Origin: Advenella sp. FME57
GTDB taxonomy: Bacteria; Pseudomonadota; Gammaproteobacteria; Burkholderiales; Burkholderiaceae_B
DNA: 64,000 bases
Direction: 5' to 3'
Assembly (NCBI RefSeq): GCF_014897675.1
Contig: NZ_JABUXU010000001.1
Location: 372,001 to 436,000, forward strand
The translations under genes were made by a program, and so were the position numbers. Under the pieces are notes generated by a model. That model searched no databases. It was not told the origin of the DNA and saw only the letters and a list, made by a program, of their open reading frames with translations. Shown here one piece after another: positions 44,485 to 56,231 of the stretch (its first letter is position 1; each line of letters starts with the position of its first letter).

Positions 44485-46197
44485 TTAATCGTCTTTAGCT
44501 TGGTCGAGCTTCGCCTTAAGCAAAGCCCCCAGGTTAGTCGTACCGGATGACGCGCTGGTATCGCTCATGCGCTGTAGCGCACCTGCGGTCTCAGCATTGT
44601 CACGTGCCTTGATTGACAACTGGATTGAACGCGCCTTGCGATCGACGTTCAGGATCATGGCTTCGATGTTCTGGCCTTCTTTCAGGACAGTGGTCGCGTC
44701 TTCGACACGGCCGGCTGAAATTTCAGAAGCGCGCAGATAGCCTTCAACCTCGAGTGACAGTGTAACTACCGCACCTTTGGCTTCGACAGACTTGATCACG
44801 CCAGGAACAACTGCGCCCTTGTCGTTCGTTGCAACGTAGTTGTTGAACGGATCGCCTTCGAGCTGTTTGATACCAAGAGAAATACGCTCTTTGTCGGTAT
44901 CGATCGCCAGAACCACGGCATCAATCTCGTCGCCTTTCTTGAAGTTGCGCACGGCTTCTTCGCCAGAATCAGCCCATGACAGGTCAGACAGGTGAACCAG
45001 ACCATCGATGCCGCCAGGCAGACCGATGAATACGCCAAAGTCGGTAATGGACTTGATTGCGCCATGAACTTTATCACCACGTTTGAAGTTGGTGGCAAAA
45101 TCTTCCCATGGGTTTGCACGGCATTGTTTCATACCAAGTGAAATACGACGACGGTCTTCGTCGATTTCCAGAACCATGACTTCAACTTCTTCGCCCAGGC
45201 TGACCACTTTACGCGGATCAACGTTTTTGTTGGTCCAGTCCATTTCGGAAACGTGTACCAGACCTTCGATACCAGTTTCGACTTCAACGAACGCACCGTA
45301 GTCGGTGAGATTGGTAACTTTACCGAACAGACGTGTACTTTGTGGGTAGCGACGCGCCAGACCAACCCATGGGTCTTCGCCCAGCTGTTTGACACCCAGG
45401 GAAACACGGCTCTTCTCTTGATCGAACTTGAGCACTTTGGCCTGGACTTCCTGACCAACGGACAGGACTTCTGATGGGTGGCGAACACGGCGCCATGCCA
45501 TGTCGGTAATATGCAGCAGACCATCAATACCGCCCAGGTCAACGAACGCGCCGTAATCGGTAATGTTTTTAACTACACCGGTAACCACTGCGCCTTCTTT
45601 CAGGTTTTCCAGCAGTTTCTGGCGCTCTTCGCCCATGTTCACTTCAAGAACGGAGCGACGTGACAGAACGACGTTATTGCGTTTGCGATCGAGTTTGATA
45701 ACTTTAAACTCCATCGTTTTGCCTTCGTAGGGTGTCGTATCCTTGACAGGACGCAGATCAACCAGTGAGCCAGGCAAAAAGGCGCGAATGCCGTTTGTCA
45801 TGACGGTAAGGCCGCCCTTCACTTTTCCAGTGATGGTGCCGGTTACCATTTCGCCGGACTCGAGCGCTTTCTCGAGTGACAGCCATGCAGACAGACGTTT
45901 TGCACGGTCACGGGACAGGATGGTGTCGCCGAAACCGTTTTCGAGTGAATCAATGGCAACAGAAACGAAGTCGCCTTCGGCAACTTCCAGTTCGCCCTGA
46001 TCATTCAGGAATTCTTCGAGAGGGATGAGAGATTCGGACTTCAATCCCGCATTGACTACGACAAAGTTGTGATCGATACGGACCACTTCGGCTGAAATCA
46101 CTTCACCTGATTTCATATCCTGGCTTTTTACGCTTTGAGCAAATAAATCGGCAAAGCTTTCGCCACCAGTGGCGTCTTGTAAAGAAATGGATGACAT
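44485..46197 (-). CDS. rpsA: 30S ribosomal protein S1
   Basis: A 570-residue S1 protein with six S1 RNA-binding domains (first from about residue 30; later ones marked by repeats of [17 protein letters not shown], [18 protein letters not shown] and [18 protein letters not shown]). It brings mRNA to the 30S subunit. Start at 46197 ([19 protein letters not shown]) is set by homology; the frame is open for 97 codons upstream through a leader with strong hairpins. The order cmk-rpsA-ihfB is the usual one. Autogenous control through its leader is known for S1 in E. coli. Confidence 0.97.
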   Translation of the reverse strand: MSSISLQDATGGESFADLFAQSVKSQDMKSGEVISAEVVRIDHNFVVVNAGLKSESLIPLEEFLNDQGELEVAEGDFVSVAIDSLENGFGDTILSRDRAKRLSAWLSLEKALESGEMVTGTITGKVKGGLTVMTNGIRAFLPGSLVDLRPVKDTTPYEGKTMEFKVIKLDRKRNNVVLSRRSVLEVNMGEERQKLLENLKEGAVVTGVVKNITDYGAFVDLGGIDGLLHITDMAWRRVRHPSEVLSVGQEVQAKVLKFDQEKSRVSLGVKQLGEDPWVGLARRYPQSTRLFGKVTNLTDYGAFVEVETGIEGLVHVSEMDWTNKNVDPRKVVSLGEEVEVMVLEIDEDRRRISLGMKQCRANPWEDFATNFKRGDKVHGAIKSITDFGVFIGLPGGIDGLVHLSDLSWADSGEEAVRNFKKGDEIDAVVLAIDTDKERISLGIKQLEGDPFNNYVATNDKGAVVPGVIKSVEAKGAVVTLSLEVEGYLRASEISAGRVEDATTVLKEGQNIEAMILNVDRKARSIQLSIKARDNAETAGALQRMSDTSASSGTTNLGALLKAKLDQAKDD

Positions 46198-46274
46198 TAG
46201 AAAAATCCCGGGACCGTCACGGTCTCCTGGCCTTAAAAACACGCTTTGGCAGAACAGCCTGCCGCGGCGGAGTG

Positions 46275-46360
46275 AAAAAATCTTTCGTCTGGGTTCAGAC
46301 GAAAGCCCTTGAAATTCAACGATAACGCAGGTGACTTTCGCGCCTGCCATGACCGTTGAA
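46275..46360 (-). promoter_or_regulatory. rpsA leader with tandem hairpins and terminator/attenuator
   Basis: On the minus strand a nested stem (TTCAACG 46360-46354 with CGTTGAA 46321-46315, inner GCAGG/CCTGC) is followed by a perfect 10-bp stem CTTTCGTCTG aacc CAGACGAAAG (46305-46282) and ATTTTTT. This is a textbook intrinsic terminator 80 bases before the rpsA start and 400 bases after cmk. Confidence 0.7.
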
Positions 46361-46702
46361 AAACTGCCCTGTACCTGTGGCGCAGCAATAATACCGGCTG
46401 CCCCCAGGAAATAATGGGTACTGCGACTGCAATCCTGCCTGTGCTGCATTAGCGAGCAGGTACTATCGGATATGAATGCGAGCGACAAACCCGTGTGGGT
46501 TTGGCATCACGGCTCACTGCCGGGTGGTAGATCGCTGCAGGCCCATGCCGCTGCATTCGAGAGCATGCAGACGCACTACTACCGCTCGCAGGCTACCAGT
46601 CTGGCCGCATGATTGGCACCCGGCGTTTGCTGACCCCTGCCCTAACATCCGCTGGCTAAAACCCACCAGTCCAAACCATTTACCTGAACAGCACGCAGAT
46701 CA
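46361..46702. other. cmk-rpsA intergenic region
   Basis: Roughly 340 bases without a supported gene. It must contain the principal rpsA promoter if transcription does not simply continue from cmk; a TATTAT element lies on the minus strand near 46389-46394, without a clear -35. Confidence 0.4.
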
Positions 46703-47383
46703 TTACGTTTTGTTACGCCAGTGAGCCAGGATGCGCTCGACGGTCTGATCAACTCCCAAATTGGAAGAATCAACCACCACGGCATCATCTGCTGGCTTAA
46801 GTGGCGCCACCAAACGGTTCTGATCTCGGTCGTCGCGCGCTTTCAAATCCTTTAACAAGTCGCCAAGATTAGCAGAAAAACCTTTTTCGATCAACTGGTT
46901 ATAGCGTCTTTTAGCACGCGCATCGACATCTGCAATCAGGAAAATCTTAAGAGAGGCATCAGGAAATACGACTGTACCCATATCCCGACCGTCGCAAACC
47001 AGGCCCGGAACCTGTCGAAATGCCCGCTGGCGCTCCAGCAATGCACCACGCAATGGTTGCAGCGGGGCTATCCGCGAGGCCATGTCGCCGATATGCTCCT
47101 GGCGCAACTGCTCAGTGACGTCGTCGTTGTCAAGCAACACTTTGTCGCCCTGGAAGCGGACATCCAGCTGTCTCGCAATATCGGCCAACGCCTGTTCATC
47201 AGTGTCGGCCACACCGCGCCTGAGCGCCGCAAGCGCGCTTAACCGGTAGAGCGCACCGCTATCGAGGACGGACCAGCCCAGCGCATCGGCCACCCGGGCA
47301 GCGACCGTGCCCTTACCGGAGGCGGTCGGGCCGTCAATGGCAATGACAGGTATGCGATTGTCCGCGTGAAACCCGCCAGTCAT
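46703..47383 (-). CDS. cmk: cytidylate kinase
   Basis: A 226-residue (d)CMP kinase. P-loop [18 protein letters not shown] near residue 17, substrate segment [14 protein letters not shown], the [13 protein letters not shown] block (near 130) and the RAKRRYNQL lid region. Its ATG overlaps the aroA stop (ATGA). Confidence 0.96.
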   Translation of the reverse strand: MTGGFHADNRIPVIAIDGPTASGKGTVAARVADALGWSVLDSGALYRLSALAALRRGVADTDEQALADIARQLDVRFQGDKVLLDNDDVTEQLRQEHIGDMASRIAPLQPLRGALLERQRAFRQVPGLVCDGRDMGTVVFPDASLKIFLIADVDARAKRRYNQLIEKGFSANLGDLLKDLKARDDRDQNRLVAPLKPADDAVVVDSSNLGVDQTVERILAHWRNKT

Positions 47384-48717
47384 GATGCATCCTCCTGGGT
47401 GGTCGTGACCAGCGTATCATAAACCGAAAAATAGTCGGGAAACGTCTTGCTGACGCAGGCAGGATCCAGGATGGTGACACCAACCGGCCCGAATACGGCG
47501 AGCGAAAAGCACATGGCCATACGATGATCATCGTAGGTCGCAATCTGCGCTGTCTGCCATTTTCCGGGCTCGGGCGGCGTAATACGAATCCAGTCTGCAC
47601 CGGATTCAACCACTGCGCCCAGCTTGCCCAGTTCGGTATGCATGGCATGAATGCGATCGGTTTCCTTGACACGCCAGCTACCGATATTGCGCAACACGCA
47701 CGGACCGTCAGCGTACAGGGCCAGCACCGCCGCCGTCATGGCAGCATCTGGAATCAGGTTGAAATCCTCGTCAAATGCCGGCAGAGGCCGGTCTGCAACG
47801 CTTTGCGCTCTCTCGGAAATAAGACATTGATCCTGATAGGTGATTTTTCCACCGAGCCGTTCAATAAATTGCGCAAACGCGATATCGCCCTGAATGCTGT
47901 CCTTGCCAATGCCGTTGATCTGTACCGGCCCCTGGCCAAGCAGTCCCAGCGCCAGAAAGTAAGATGCGCTGGAGGCGTCGCCCTCGATTGCCACTGCATT
48001 GGGACTGGAGTATCGGCTATCCGCCACGATGGTAAAGCGCTCCCAGCCATCCTGCTGAACGGTCACACCAAAGCGCGCCATCAATTGCAGTGTAATGGCG
48101 ATATAGGGTTTGGATATCAGCTCTCCCTGGACCTGCAAGGTGACATCGTGGCCGACACGCGCCGCCAGGATCGGGGCCATCATCAGAAAGGCAGTCAGAA
48201 ACTGGCTGGACACATTACCCGAAATCGGGATCGGGCCGTCAACATGCAGTTGCGCCGGCGAAATTTGCAGTGGCGGATAGCCTTGTTGACCTTCGTAGCG
48301 AATCTGTGCTCCGACAGCCTGCAGCGCAGTGACCAGGTCCCCGACCGGACGCTCATGCATACGGGATACGCCATGCAGGCGGTAGTGGCCCTGCGCCATG
48401 GCCAGCGCTGCTGTCAGGGGACGAAACGCCGTACCGGCATTACCCAGAAACAAATCAGCCCGCATTTGTGGAAACGATCCCTTGCCGTGCACCACAACCT
48501 GATTGTCGCCTGCCTGATCAATCTGCAGCCCAAGCGCGCGCAGAGCGGCAAGCATGACGCGCGTATCATCGGAGTCGAGCAACCCGTCAATACGCGTACT
48601 GCCCTCGGACAGCGCCGCCAGTAGCAGGACCCGGTTCGAAATACTTTTCGAGCCAGGCAGCGCCATCTGCCCTCGGCCCCGTACCGCCGGGGCCAGATAT
48701 TGACTTACTTCACTCAT
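47380..48717 (-). CDS. aroA: 3-phosphoshikimate 1-carboxyvinyltransferase (EPSP synthase)
   Basis: A 445-residue EPSP synthase, sixth step of the shikimate pathway. Visible motifs are the shikimate-3-phosphate-binding [17 protein letters not shown] (near residue 18), the PEP-site [11 protein letters not shown] (near 95) and [15 protein letters not shown] (near 348). The NAGTAFRP form indicates a class I enzyme. The start at 48717 overlaps the tyrA stop (ATGA). Confidence 0.96.
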   Translation of the reverse strand: MSEVSQYLAPAVRGRGQMALPGSKSISNRVLLLAALSEGSTRIDGLLDSDDTRVMLAALRALGLQIDQAGDNQVVVHGKGSFPQMRADLFLGNAGTAFRPLTAALAMAQGHYRLHGVSRMHERPVGDLVTALQAVGAQIRYEGQQGYPPLQISPAQLHVDGPIPISGNVSSQFLTAFLMMAPILAARVGHDVTLQVQGELISKPYIAITLQLMARFGVTVQQDGWERFTIVADSRYSSPNAVAIEGDASSASYFLALGLLGQGPVQINGIGKDSIQGDIAFAQFIERLGGKITYQDQCLISERAQSVADRPLPAFDEDFNLIPDAAMTAAVLALYADGPCVLRNIGSWRVKETDRIHAMHTELGKLGAVVESGADWIRITPPEPGKWQTAQIATYDDHRMAMCFSLAVFGPVGVTILDPACVSKTFPDYFSVYDTLVTTTQEDAS

Positions 48718-49622
48718 GATGGTGGATTCTCCCAATCTCGCCGCGCCTGGGCCGCGGCTGCCAGCCAGGCCTCGAACGCTTCATTGTTGCCGCTCTCCAG
48801 CATTTGTCGGGCCTGCTCCAGGCAGGTTTGAAAACGGGTAATTTCCTCTAGCATACACTCGCGATTGCTTGAAAAGATATCGCGCCACATGACCGGGGGT
48901 CCGGCAGCGATGCGCGTAAAATCACGAAACCCGCTGCCTGCGTACTTAAGCTTGTGATCGGGTTGTCCAGCGTCCAGCAAGCTGTACATATAGAGCGCCG
49001 ACAGAAAGTGCGGCATATGACTGACCGCGGCGAATATGCGGTCATGCTCTGCGGCGCCCATCGAACTGACGGTGGATCCGCAGGCTTCCCATAATCGGGT
49101 GAGCAGATCGACTTGCTCGGGCACATTCTCCTGCAAAGGAGTCAGGATAACCTGCTTCTGTTCAAACAGGAAAGCGTTGGCCGCGGCAGGGCCGGACGTT
49201 TCTGCGCCGGCAATGGGATGCCCGGGAACAAAATGCCCCACGCGATCGCCCAGCGAGCGTCGGGCCATGGCAGTCACCTGCTGCTTGGTACTGCAAACAT
49301 CGGTAATGATCGAGCGCGGCGCCAAAAATGGCTTGATGGCACTGCATACCGACTCGAATGCAGAAACCGGCGTTGCAATAACAATCACGTCTGCCTGCGA
49401 GACCTGCTCGAAAGACGCGATTGTGTCGATGATTCCCAGTTCCAGCGCCGTGTTGATACTTGCCGGATCGTGACTGATGCCCAGGACCTTGCCGACAACA
49501 CCATTGCGCTTGAGCGACAATGCCAGTGAGCCGCCGATCAGACCGACGCCGACCACGGCCAGAACCGGAATCCGAAGTGGCGGCAGCACAGCCGCTGCAC
49601 TCTCGCTGGCCTTGATTGCCAT
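48714..49622 (-). CDS. tyrA: prephenate dehydrogenase
   Basis: A 302-residue NAD(P)-dependent prephenate/arogenate dehydrogenase for tyrosine synthesis. Dinucleotide-binding motif VVGVGLIGGSLALSLK near residue 22, DVCSTKQQV block, the catalytic His in PGHPIAGAETSGP (near 137) and SHMPHFLSALY. Start taken at the ATG at 49622 (a GTG one codon upstream lies inside the hisC stop). It stands alone, not fused to chorismate mutase. Confidence 0.95.
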   Translation of the reverse strand: MAIKASESAAAVLPPLRIPVLAVVGVGLIGGSLALSLKRNGVVGKVLGISHDPASINTALELGIIDTIASFEQVSQADVIVIATPVSAFESVCSAIKPFLAPRSIITDVCSTKQQVTAMARRSLGDRVGHFVPGHPIAGAETSGPAAANAFLFEQKQVILTPLQENVPEQVDLLTRLWEACGSTVSSMGAAEHDRIFAAVSHMPHFLSALYMYSLLDAGQPDHKLKYAGSGFRDFTRIAAGPPVMWRDIFSSNRECMLEEITRFQTCLEQARQMLESGNNEAFEAWLAAAAQARRDWENPPS

Positions 49623-50758
49623 CACTTGCCCTGCACCTCTTTGAGCGCGCTGATGAACTTGGCGTTCTCCTCGGGCAGCCCGATAGACACGCGCAGATGC
49701 TCGGGCAGGCCGTCGCCGACAACCGGTCGCACGATCACGCCACGCTGTAGCAGTGCTGTATTTACTGCAGCAGCATCACCCACTCGCAGCAGAATGAAGT
49801 TGCCGAAGCTGGGGACAAATTCCAGTCCCATTTCTGCAAACTGGGCCGACAGCCAGCGCTTGCCGTCACGGTTCAACTCGTAGGTTTTTTCAAGAAACGC
49901 TGCGTCCTTGAGCGCCGCGACCGCAGCCACCTGGGCCAGCAAATTCACATTGAACGGCTGGCGAACGCGATTTAAGTAGTCGGTCATTTCCGGACGGGCA
50001 ATGGCAAACCCCATGCGCATGCCTGCCAGGCCATAGGCCTTGGAAAACGTACGGACCACGATAATGTTGGAAAAATCTCTTACCAGCTGGGCGCTGTCAA
50101 ACCGCAACTGCGGATCCAGATACTCGTTATACGCTTCGTCCAGCACCACAGTGACGCGATTGCCGTGGGCTGCATGCACTTTTTCAACAAAACTGCGGAT
50201 CACATCGCCGCTATGGAAGGTGCCTGTAGGATTATTTGGATTGGCAATAAAGACCAGACGCGTATCGTCGCCAATGGCTTCGAACATGGCCTGCAGATCG
50301 TGGCCGAAACTAGCCGCCGGCACTTTAATATGGGTGGCGCCGCGCGCCTGCGTTGCCAACTGGTACACAATGAATGCGTGTTCGGCATAAACACAGGATG
50401 CCTGCTGGTCCAAAATGGCCAGTGAAATAATTTCCAGCAGGTCGTTGGAACCATTTCCCACCGTCAGCCAATTGGCGGGGACCTGGTAATGCTCAGCCAG
50501 CGCCTGTTTGAGTGCAAAGGCATTGGGGTCGGGATAGCGACCCAGCGCCTGCCCTGGCACGCTGTCAAGAAATGTGCTGATCGCCTGACGCACGGAGTCG
50601 GACATGCCGAGCGGGTTTTCGTTGGATGCCAGTTTGACAATACTAGCAGGATCAAGCCCGTATTCACGCGCCAGATCCTCGATGGGCTTGCCTGCCTGGT
50701 ATGGCATCATCGCATCGACATTACTGGATATACCGAACCCACTGGCTATACCGGACAT
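49622..50758 (-). CDS. hisC: histidinol-phosphate aminotransferase (second type)
   Basis: A 378-residue class II-like PLP aminotransferase. Blocks: KLASNENPLGMSDSVRQA (near 42), FIANPNNPTGTFHSGD (near 170), PLP Lys in VVRTFSKAYGLAGMRMGFA (near 236) and the C-terminal VRPVVGDGLPEHLRVSIGLPEEN. Its place between pheA and tyrA suggests use in aromatic amino-acid transamination as well as histidine synthesis, a known double role for this paralogue group. AAGG Shine-Dalgarno present. Confidence 0.93.
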   Translation of the reverse strand: MSGIASGFGISSNVDAMMPYQAGKPIEDLAREYGLDPASIVKLASNENPLGMSDSVRQAISTFLDSVPGQALGRYPDPNAFALKQALAEHYQVPANWLTVGNGSNDLLEIISLAILDQQASCVYAEHAFIVYQLATQARGATHIKVPAASFGHDLQAMFEAIGDDTRLVFIANPNNPTGTFHSGDVIRSFVEKVHAAHGNRVTVVLDEAYNEYLDPQLRFDSAQLVRDFSNIIVVRTFSKAYGLAGMRMGFAIARPEMTDYLNRVRQPFNVNLLAQVAAVAALKDAAFLEKTYELNRDGKRWLSAQFAEMGLEFVPSFGNFILLRVGDAAAVNTALLQRGVIVRPVVGDGLPEHLRVSIGLPEENAKFISALKEVQGK

Positions 50759-50770
50759 TCAAATCACCTT

Positions 50771-51859
50771 CTATTGCATTGGGTAGGAACCCAGAATTTT
50801 GAAAAATGCGGACTGCTGTTTCAGTTCTTCCAGCGCCCGCGCCACGTTCTCGTCAGAGCAGTGGCCTAGCACGTCGACGTAAAAATAATATTCCCACTGG
50901 CCCGTGCGCGCCGGCCGGGATTCGAAACGAGTCATTGACACGCCATTGCGCGCAAAGGGGCTGATCATCTCGTATACTGCGCCAACGCGATTGGGCACTG
51001 CAAAAATCAGGCTGGTCTGATCGCGTCCGCTGGGCGCCGTTTCGATATTGCCGATGGCCAGAAATCGCGTCTTATTATTAGCGTCATCCTGGATACCGGA
51101 AGCGACAAGCCCAAGATTCCAGAAGACAGCCGCTGTTTCGCCGGCAATTGCCGCAACGCTTTCCTCCTGAGCGGCATGTTTGGCCGCCTCGGAATTGCTG
51201 GCTGCCGGCACGATCTCAAGCGTCGGGTGATGTTGCGATATCCATTTCTGGCACTGCGCCAACGCCTGCGGATGCGCCATGATGCTTTTGACGCCGTCCA
51301 TGGTGCCATGCTGGCTCATCAGACAGTGACGGATGGGAATGGAACGAACCCCATGCACCTTGACGGTAGAGTTAAGAAACAGATCCAGTGTCCTGTTGAC
51401 GGCCCCTTCGGTGGAGTTTTCAACCGGTACCATGCCGACATCGGCCTGTCCGGCCTCGACGGCACGGAACACCTCATCAAAAGATGGGCACGGCAGCGCG
51501 TGAACCGAATGGCCGTAGAACTCCATGGCAGCCTGCTCGGAAAATGACCCTTCCGGACCAAGATAGGCCACCGTCAGCCCTTTTTCCAGGCCCCGGCAAA
51601 CCGAGATAATTTCCGCCCAGACGGCCCGCACACCGGTTTCGGTAAAGATACCGTAGCGATTGAGCTCCTGAAGGCGCCGGATGACCTGAGCCTCACGCTC
51701 GGGCTTGAGCACGGCGCTGTCGGCCTGATGCTCGTACTTGACCCGGCCTACGTCGATTGCCGTTTGTGCCCGCTGATTAAGCAGGTCAAGAATATCGCGG
51801 TCAATCTGATCAATTTTGTCGCGCAGCGGTTTGAGCGCATCCTGTAGTGAATTATCCAT
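50771..51859 (-). CDS. pheA: bifunctional chorismate mutase/prephenate dehydratase
   Basis: A 362-residue P-protein. Residues about 1-90 are an AroQ chorismate mutase ([21 protein letters not shown]); about 93-275 are prephenate dehydratase ([15 protein letters not shown], with the catalytic Thr in the [10 protein letters not shown] block); about 280-362 are a C-terminal ACT domain for phenylalanine feedback ([34 protein letters not shown]). It overlaps the end of serC by 8 bases. Confidence 0.97.
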   Translation of the reverse strand: MDNSLQDALKPLRDKIDQIDRDILDLLNQRAQTAIDVGRVKYEHQADSAVLKPEREAQVIRRLQELNRYGIFTETGVRAVWAEIISVCRGLEKGLTVAYLGPEGSFSEQAAMEFYGHSVHALPCPSFDEVFRAVEAGQADVGMVPVENSTEGAVNRTLDLFLNSTVKVHGVRSIPIRHCLMSQHGTMDGVKSIMAHPQALAQCQKWISQHHPTLEIVPAASNSEAAKHAAQEESVAAIAGETAAVFWNLGLVASGIQDDANNKTRFLAIGNIETAPSGRDQTSLIFAVPNRVGAVYEMISPFARNGVSMTRFESRPARTGQWEYYFYVDVLGHCSDENVARALEELKQQSAFFKILGSYPMQ

Positions 51860-52985
51860 GTGTGCGCTCGAACTCTTTCATAAAGTCTATGAGTGTTGCA
51901 ACGCCTTCCATAGGCATCGCATTATAGATGGATGCACGCACACCGCCGACGGACTTGTGTCCTTTGAGTGCCAGCAGGTGATGTTGCGCAGCTTGTTTCA
52001 GAAACTGGGCTGTCAGCTCCTCGTTGACCAGCGTAAATGGCACATTCATGCGGGAACGGAAGGCCGGCTGTATTGGATTGGCGTAAAAATCGCTGCTGTT
52101 TATCTGGGCATACAGGGCCTGCGATTTGGCCAGATTGTGTTTTTCGATCTCGGTCAGCCCGCCCAATTGGAGCAACCATTTGAACACCAGCCCGCAAATA
52201 TAAATGCCGTAGCTCGGTGGCGTGTTGTAACGGGAGCGCTCTTTTGCCACGTTCACATAATCAAAGGCCGACGGCGTGCATGCGAGCGCGTGACCCAGCA
52301 TATCTCTGCGCACAATCACCATGGTGACGCCCGCGGGGCCCGCATTTTTCTGCGCACCGGCATACACCATGCCGGTTCGGGAAACATCCAGCGGGCGGGA
52401 CAGGAAATGCGATGAGGCATCAAGCACCAGTGGCACATCGGGCGCACCCAATGCCTGCATGTCGGGCATTTGGGCTATTTCCAGGCCGCCAATCGTTTCA
52501 TTGCTGCAATAGTGCAAATAAGAAGCATCGGGCTGCACGTGCCAGGAATCAAGCGGCGGCACCCAGCTCCAGGCTCCATATGTGACACCATCGATCTGCC
52601 GCTCTGTATCGGCAGCAGCAGCCACCCGCGCATTGCCATAGCGTTGCGCCTCTTTATGTGACTTGACTGACCAGCTACCAGTAAGGACGTAATCGGCATT
52701 CTTGGACGGATTGCGCGCAATCAGGTTCATCGGAACAATGGCATTTTCTGCCGTGGCGCCACCCTGCATGAAAATCACGGCATAATCGTCGGAGATGCCC
52801 AACAGGGTACGCAGATCGTCTTCAGCCTCGTCGCAGATTTGCGTAAATTCGGCGCCCCGGTGACTCATTTCCATGACCGACATGCCACTGCCGCGCCAGT
52901 CGAGCATTTCGGCAGCGGCCTGCTCCAGAACAGGCTTGGGCAGGACAGCCGGCCCGGCCGAAAAATTCCAAAATTGCGTACCCAT
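51852..52985 (-). CDS. serC: phosphoserine aminotransferase
   Basis: A 377-residue PLP enzyme of serine and vitamin B6 synthesis. N-terminal [31 protein letters not shown] block, the [17 protein letters not shown] segment and the PLP Lys in [15 protein letters not shown] (near residue 203). Length typical. It follows gyrA by 38 bases and overlaps pheA. Confidence 0.96.
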   Translation of the reverse strand: MGTQFWNFSAGPAVLPKPVLEQAAAEMLDWRGSGMSVMEMSHRGAEFTQICDEAEDDLRTLLGISDDYAVIFMQGGATAENAIVPMNLIARNPSKNADYVLTGSWSVKSHKEAQRYGNARVAAAADTERQIDGVTYGAWSWVPPLDSWHVQPDASYLHYCSNETIGGLEIAQMPDMQALGAPDVPLVLDASSHFLSRPLDVSRTGMVYAGAQKNAGPAGVTMVIVRRDMLGHALACTPSAFDYVNVAKERSRYNTPPSYGIYICGLVFKWLLQLGGLTEIEKHNLAKSQALYAQINSSDFYANPIQPAFRSRMNVPFTLVNEELTAQFLKQAAQHHLLALKGHKSVGGVRASIYNAMPMEGVATLIDFMKEFERTHG

Positions 52986-53023
52986 TGTTTACCCTAAAAT
53001 TAAGGTGATTTACTCTGAAAAAA

Positions 53024-55744
53024 TCAGGCCTCTGTATCGGTATCCGGTGTCGCCGAGCCGGGCGCATCACCCGATGGCTGGTTACTGCCATCGTCTTGCG
53101 AATCCGGCAGCCCGGTGGCAGGCAGCTGAGCTGCGTCAGCGTCAGCCTCATCGGCATCAACATCCGCATCGCTTTCCACGACGCGTCGTACGCCGGACAA
53201 GCTGCTGCCATCATCGACACTGATCAACGTGACACCCTGTGTCGCACGGCCCATTTCCCGCACTTCCGAGACTCGGGTACGAACCAGGACACCAGCAGTA
53301 GTGATCAGCATGATTTCGTCTGATGGGTTCACCAGAACAGCACCCACGACCTTGCCGTTGCGGGCGCTGGTCTGGATGGCGATCATGCCCTTGGTGCCAC
53401 GGCCGTGGCGCGTATATTCCGAAATAGAGGTACGCTTGCCGTAACCATTTTCGGTTGCGGTCAGCACGCTTTGTGACTCGTCACCGGCCACCAGCAGCGA
53501 AATAACCTGCTGATCGCCGTCCAGATTCATACCGCGCACGCCACGCGCAGTACGGCCCATTGGACGCACGTCATTTTCGTCAAAACGTACAGCCTTACCG
53601 GCATCGGAGAACAACATGACGTCGTGCTCGCCGTCAGTCAGATCGGCACCGATCAGATAATCGCCTTCGTCCAGGGCCACGGCGATAATGCCTGCCTTGC
53701 GCGGATTGGAAAAATCGGACAGTGGGGTTTTCTTGACTGTGCCGCGAGAAGTTGCCATAAACACAAAGCTTGTGTCGGAAAACTCGCGCACCGGCAGGAC
53801 AACCGTGATTTTTTCGCCGTCTATCAGCGGGAACATATTAACGATCGGGCGTCCGCGGGAACCGCGTGTGCCCTGAGGCACTTCCCAGACCTTGAGCCAG
53901 TACACCCGCCCGCGGTCAGAGAAACACAATAGAAAATCGTGCGTGTTCGCGATAAACAACTGATCAATCCAGTCGTCTTCTTTCATGGCCGTCGCCTGCT
54001 TGCCGCGACCGCCCCGCTTCTGGGCGCGGTATTCGGACAATGGCTGGCTTTTAATATAACCGCTATTGGATAGCGTAACCACCATGTCTGCAGGAGTAAT
54101 CAGGTCTTCCGTATCCAGCTCGGTCGCATTCATGACCACTTCGGAGCGCCGTACATCTTTGGCATTGGTTGAGAACTCGGCCTTGATGGCAACCAGCTCG
54201 TCAGAAATAATCGCGGTAATCCGCTCGGGTTTGGCCAGGATATCCAGCAAATCGGAAATGGTGTCCATGATGCCACGGTATTCATTAACGATTTTGTCCT
54301 GCTCCAGCCCGGTCAGGCGTTGCAGACGCATATTCAGGATTTCCTGTGCCTGGACGTCGCTTAGACGATACAGCCCATCTTCCTGCAACCCGAAAATATC
54401 GGCCAGGGTGTCCGGACGATAGGCGGCACTGCCGCCCAGTACGCTGCCATCGTCTGCCCGTTGCAGCAATTCGCGCACCAGCGAAGAATCCCAGTTGCGC
54501 GCCATCAGTTCCTGTCTGGCGACAGGCGGCGTAGGCGCACCCTTGATGATTGCGATGAATTCATCGATATTGGCCAGCGCAACGGCCAGGCCTTCCAGCA
54601 AATGTCCACGCTCGCGCGCCTTGCGCAACTGAAATACCGTACGACGCGTGACCACTTCCCGGCGATGGCTGAGAAAGTACTCGACCATCTGCTTCAGATT
54701 AAGCAGTCGCGGCTGCCCTTCCACCAGCGCAACCATGTTGATACCAAAGGTATCCTGCAATTGCGTGTGCTTGAACAGATTGTTCAGAATGACCTCGGGG
54801 ACTTCGCCGCGCTTCAGTTCAATGACCAGGCGCATGCCGTCCTTGTCAGACTCATCGCGGATATCCGAGATACCCTCGATTTTCTTTTCATTGACCAGCT
54901 CTGCAATGCGCTCCTGCAGCGTCTTTTTATTGACCTGGTATGGCAGCTCATCAACAATGATGGACTGACGATTGCCCTTTTCCATGTCTTCGAAATGGGT
55001 TTTGGCCCGCATGACCACACGCCCGCGTCCTGTACGGTAGCCTTCGCGTACCCCGGTCATACCGTAGATAATACCGCCGGTAGGGAAATCGGGAGCAGGA
55101 ATCAGTTCGATCAGTTCATCCAGGGTGCAACCCGGGTTGCGCAGGCAATACAGGCAGCCGTCGATGACTTCGCTCAAGTTGTGCGGAGGTATATTGGTTG
55201 CCATGCCGACGGCAATACCCGAGCTGCCGTTGATCAGCAGATTCGGTACGCGTGAAGGCAGCAACAGCGGTTCCTGCTCACTGCCATCGTAGTTCGGACC
55301 AAAATCGACCGTTTCCTGATCGATATCGGCCAGCAGCTCATGCGCAATTTTGGCCAGGCGGATTTCGGTATAACGCATGGCAGCAGCACTGTCGCCATCG
55401 ACTGACCCGAAGTTACCCTGCCCGTCTACCAGCATATAGCGCAGTGAGAAGCTTTGCGCCATACGGACGATGGTGTCATACACTGCCTGGTCACCGTGGG
55501 GATGGTACTTACCGATAACGTCACCGACAATACGAGCGGATTTCTTGTAGGCCCGGTTCCAGTCGTTGTTCAGCTCGTGCATGGCAAACAACACCCGGCG
55601 GTGCACCGGTTTTAGCCCGTCCCTGACATCGGGAAGCGCCCGGCCGACAATTACGCTCATGGCGTAATCAAGATAGCTTCGGCGCATTTCCTCTTCTAGC
55701 GATATTGGCAGGGTTTCCCTGGCAAAAGAATCCATAGTACTCAT
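53024..55744 (-). CDS. gyrA: DNA gyrase subunit A
   Basis: A 906-residue type II topoisomerase subunit. The breakage-reunion domain has the catalytic Tyr in [12 protein letters not shown] (near 125) and the quinolone region [19 protein letters not shown]. The C-terminal beta-pinwheel contains the GyrA box region (QKRGGRGKQ, near 575). A roughly 55-residue Asp/Ala-rich acidic tail ([16 protein letters not shown]...) follows. Counting from the second Met (codon 4), numbering equals E. coli and position 83 is Gln where E. coli has Ser. No strong Shine-Dalgarno decides between the two starts. First gene of the long minus-strand run. Confidence 0.98.
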   Translation of the reverse strand: MSTMDSFARETLPISLEEEMRRSYLDYAMSVIVGRALPDVRDGLKPVHRRVLFAMHELNNDWNRAYKKSARIVGDVIGKYHPHGDQAVYDTIVRMAQSFSLRYMLVDGQGNFGSVDGDSAAAMRYTEIRLAKIAHELLADIDQETVDFGPNYDGSEQEPLLLPSRVPNLLINGSSGIAVGMATNIPPHNLSEVIDGCLYCLRNPGCTLDELIELIPAPDFPTGGIIYGMTGVREGYRTGRGRVVMRAKTHFEDMEKGNRQSIIVDELPYQVNKKTLQERIAELVNEKKIEGISDIRDESDKDGMRLVIELKRGEVPEVILNNLFKHTQLQDTFGINMVALVEGQPRLLNLKQMVEYFLSHRREVVTRRTVFQLRKARERGHLLEGLAVALANIDEFIAIIKGAPTPPVARQELMARNWDSSLVRELLQRADDGSVLGGSAAYRPDTLADIFGLQEDGLYRLSDVQAQEILNMRLQRLTGLEQDKIVNEYRGIMDTISDLLDILAKPERITAIISDELVAIKAEFSTNAKDVRRSEVVMNATELDTEDLITPADMVVTLSNSGYIKSQPLSEYRAQKRGGRGKQATAMKEDDWIDQLFIANTHDFLLCFSDRGRVYWLKVWEVPQGTRGSRGRPIVNMFPLIDGEKITVVLPVREFSDTSFVFMATSRGTVKKTPLSDFSNPRKAGIIAVALDEGDYLIGADLTDGEHDVMLFSDAGKAVRFDENDVRPMGRTARGVRGMNLDGDQQVISLLVAGDESQSVLTATENGYGKRTSISEYTRHGRGTKGMIAIQTSARNGKVVGAVLVNPSDEIMLITTAGVLVRTRVSEVREMGRATQGVTLISVDDGSSLSGVRRVVESDADVDADEADADAAQLPATGLPDSQDDGSNQPSGDAPGSATPDTDTEA

Positions 55745-56129
55745 AACTTATTTTGATGTGATACAAACGTCAGAAAATCCGGCAGGCGTTTTCCGGTCTC
55801 GCACGCGGGGCGAATCCGTCATTCTATCATTGTTACAGCCTGTTCAGCGCACCAAAAAGCGCGTAATGCGAACATTTATGGTCGATTTATATATTTGAGA
55901 CTTTACTTTAAGTATTGGGCTTTAATTTTTCATTTCTTTCAGGTGCTTGCTTCGAACTACGGGCTTTTGCAGCAAATTTGAAACAGGGTTTGTGGTTGAA
56001 ATCCAACAAATTTGGCGCATAAGAGACAATATTGGAAAGTTCCCTTAAAAATGTAGGACTTAGTCTCGGCAAAGACTTCAAAAATCGCTTAAGATTGAAC
56101 CACGAACAAGGGAAAACTAGTGCAACCCT
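55745..56129. other. gyrA-ompA intergenic region
   Basis: Nearly 400 AT-rich bases with no gene. The leftward gyrA promoter must lie here; I cannot fix it. The rightward ompA promoter is at its right end. Confidence 0.5.
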
Positions 56130-56158
56130 TTGAATCCATATCCAAGCGTTGCTATACT
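56130..56158 (+). promoter_or_regulatory. strong sigma-70 promoter of ompA
   Basis: TTGAAT (56130-56135), exactly 17 bases, TATACT (56153-56158). Start expected near 56166, giving a 65-base leader that ends with the strong GAGGAG Shine-Dalgarno. Confidence 0.8.
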
Positions 56159-56231
56159 GACCCTGAATTTCAATCTGCGGCGGGTTTCGCTGCGAGTCAA
56201 CTTTTAGCTATCAAGCTCAACGAGGAGAAAC

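Noticed and set aside
44485-46488. 97-codon N-terminal extension of ribosomal protein S1
   Set aside because: The extension covers the leader hairpins and the terminator; the S1 N terminus by homology is at 46197.
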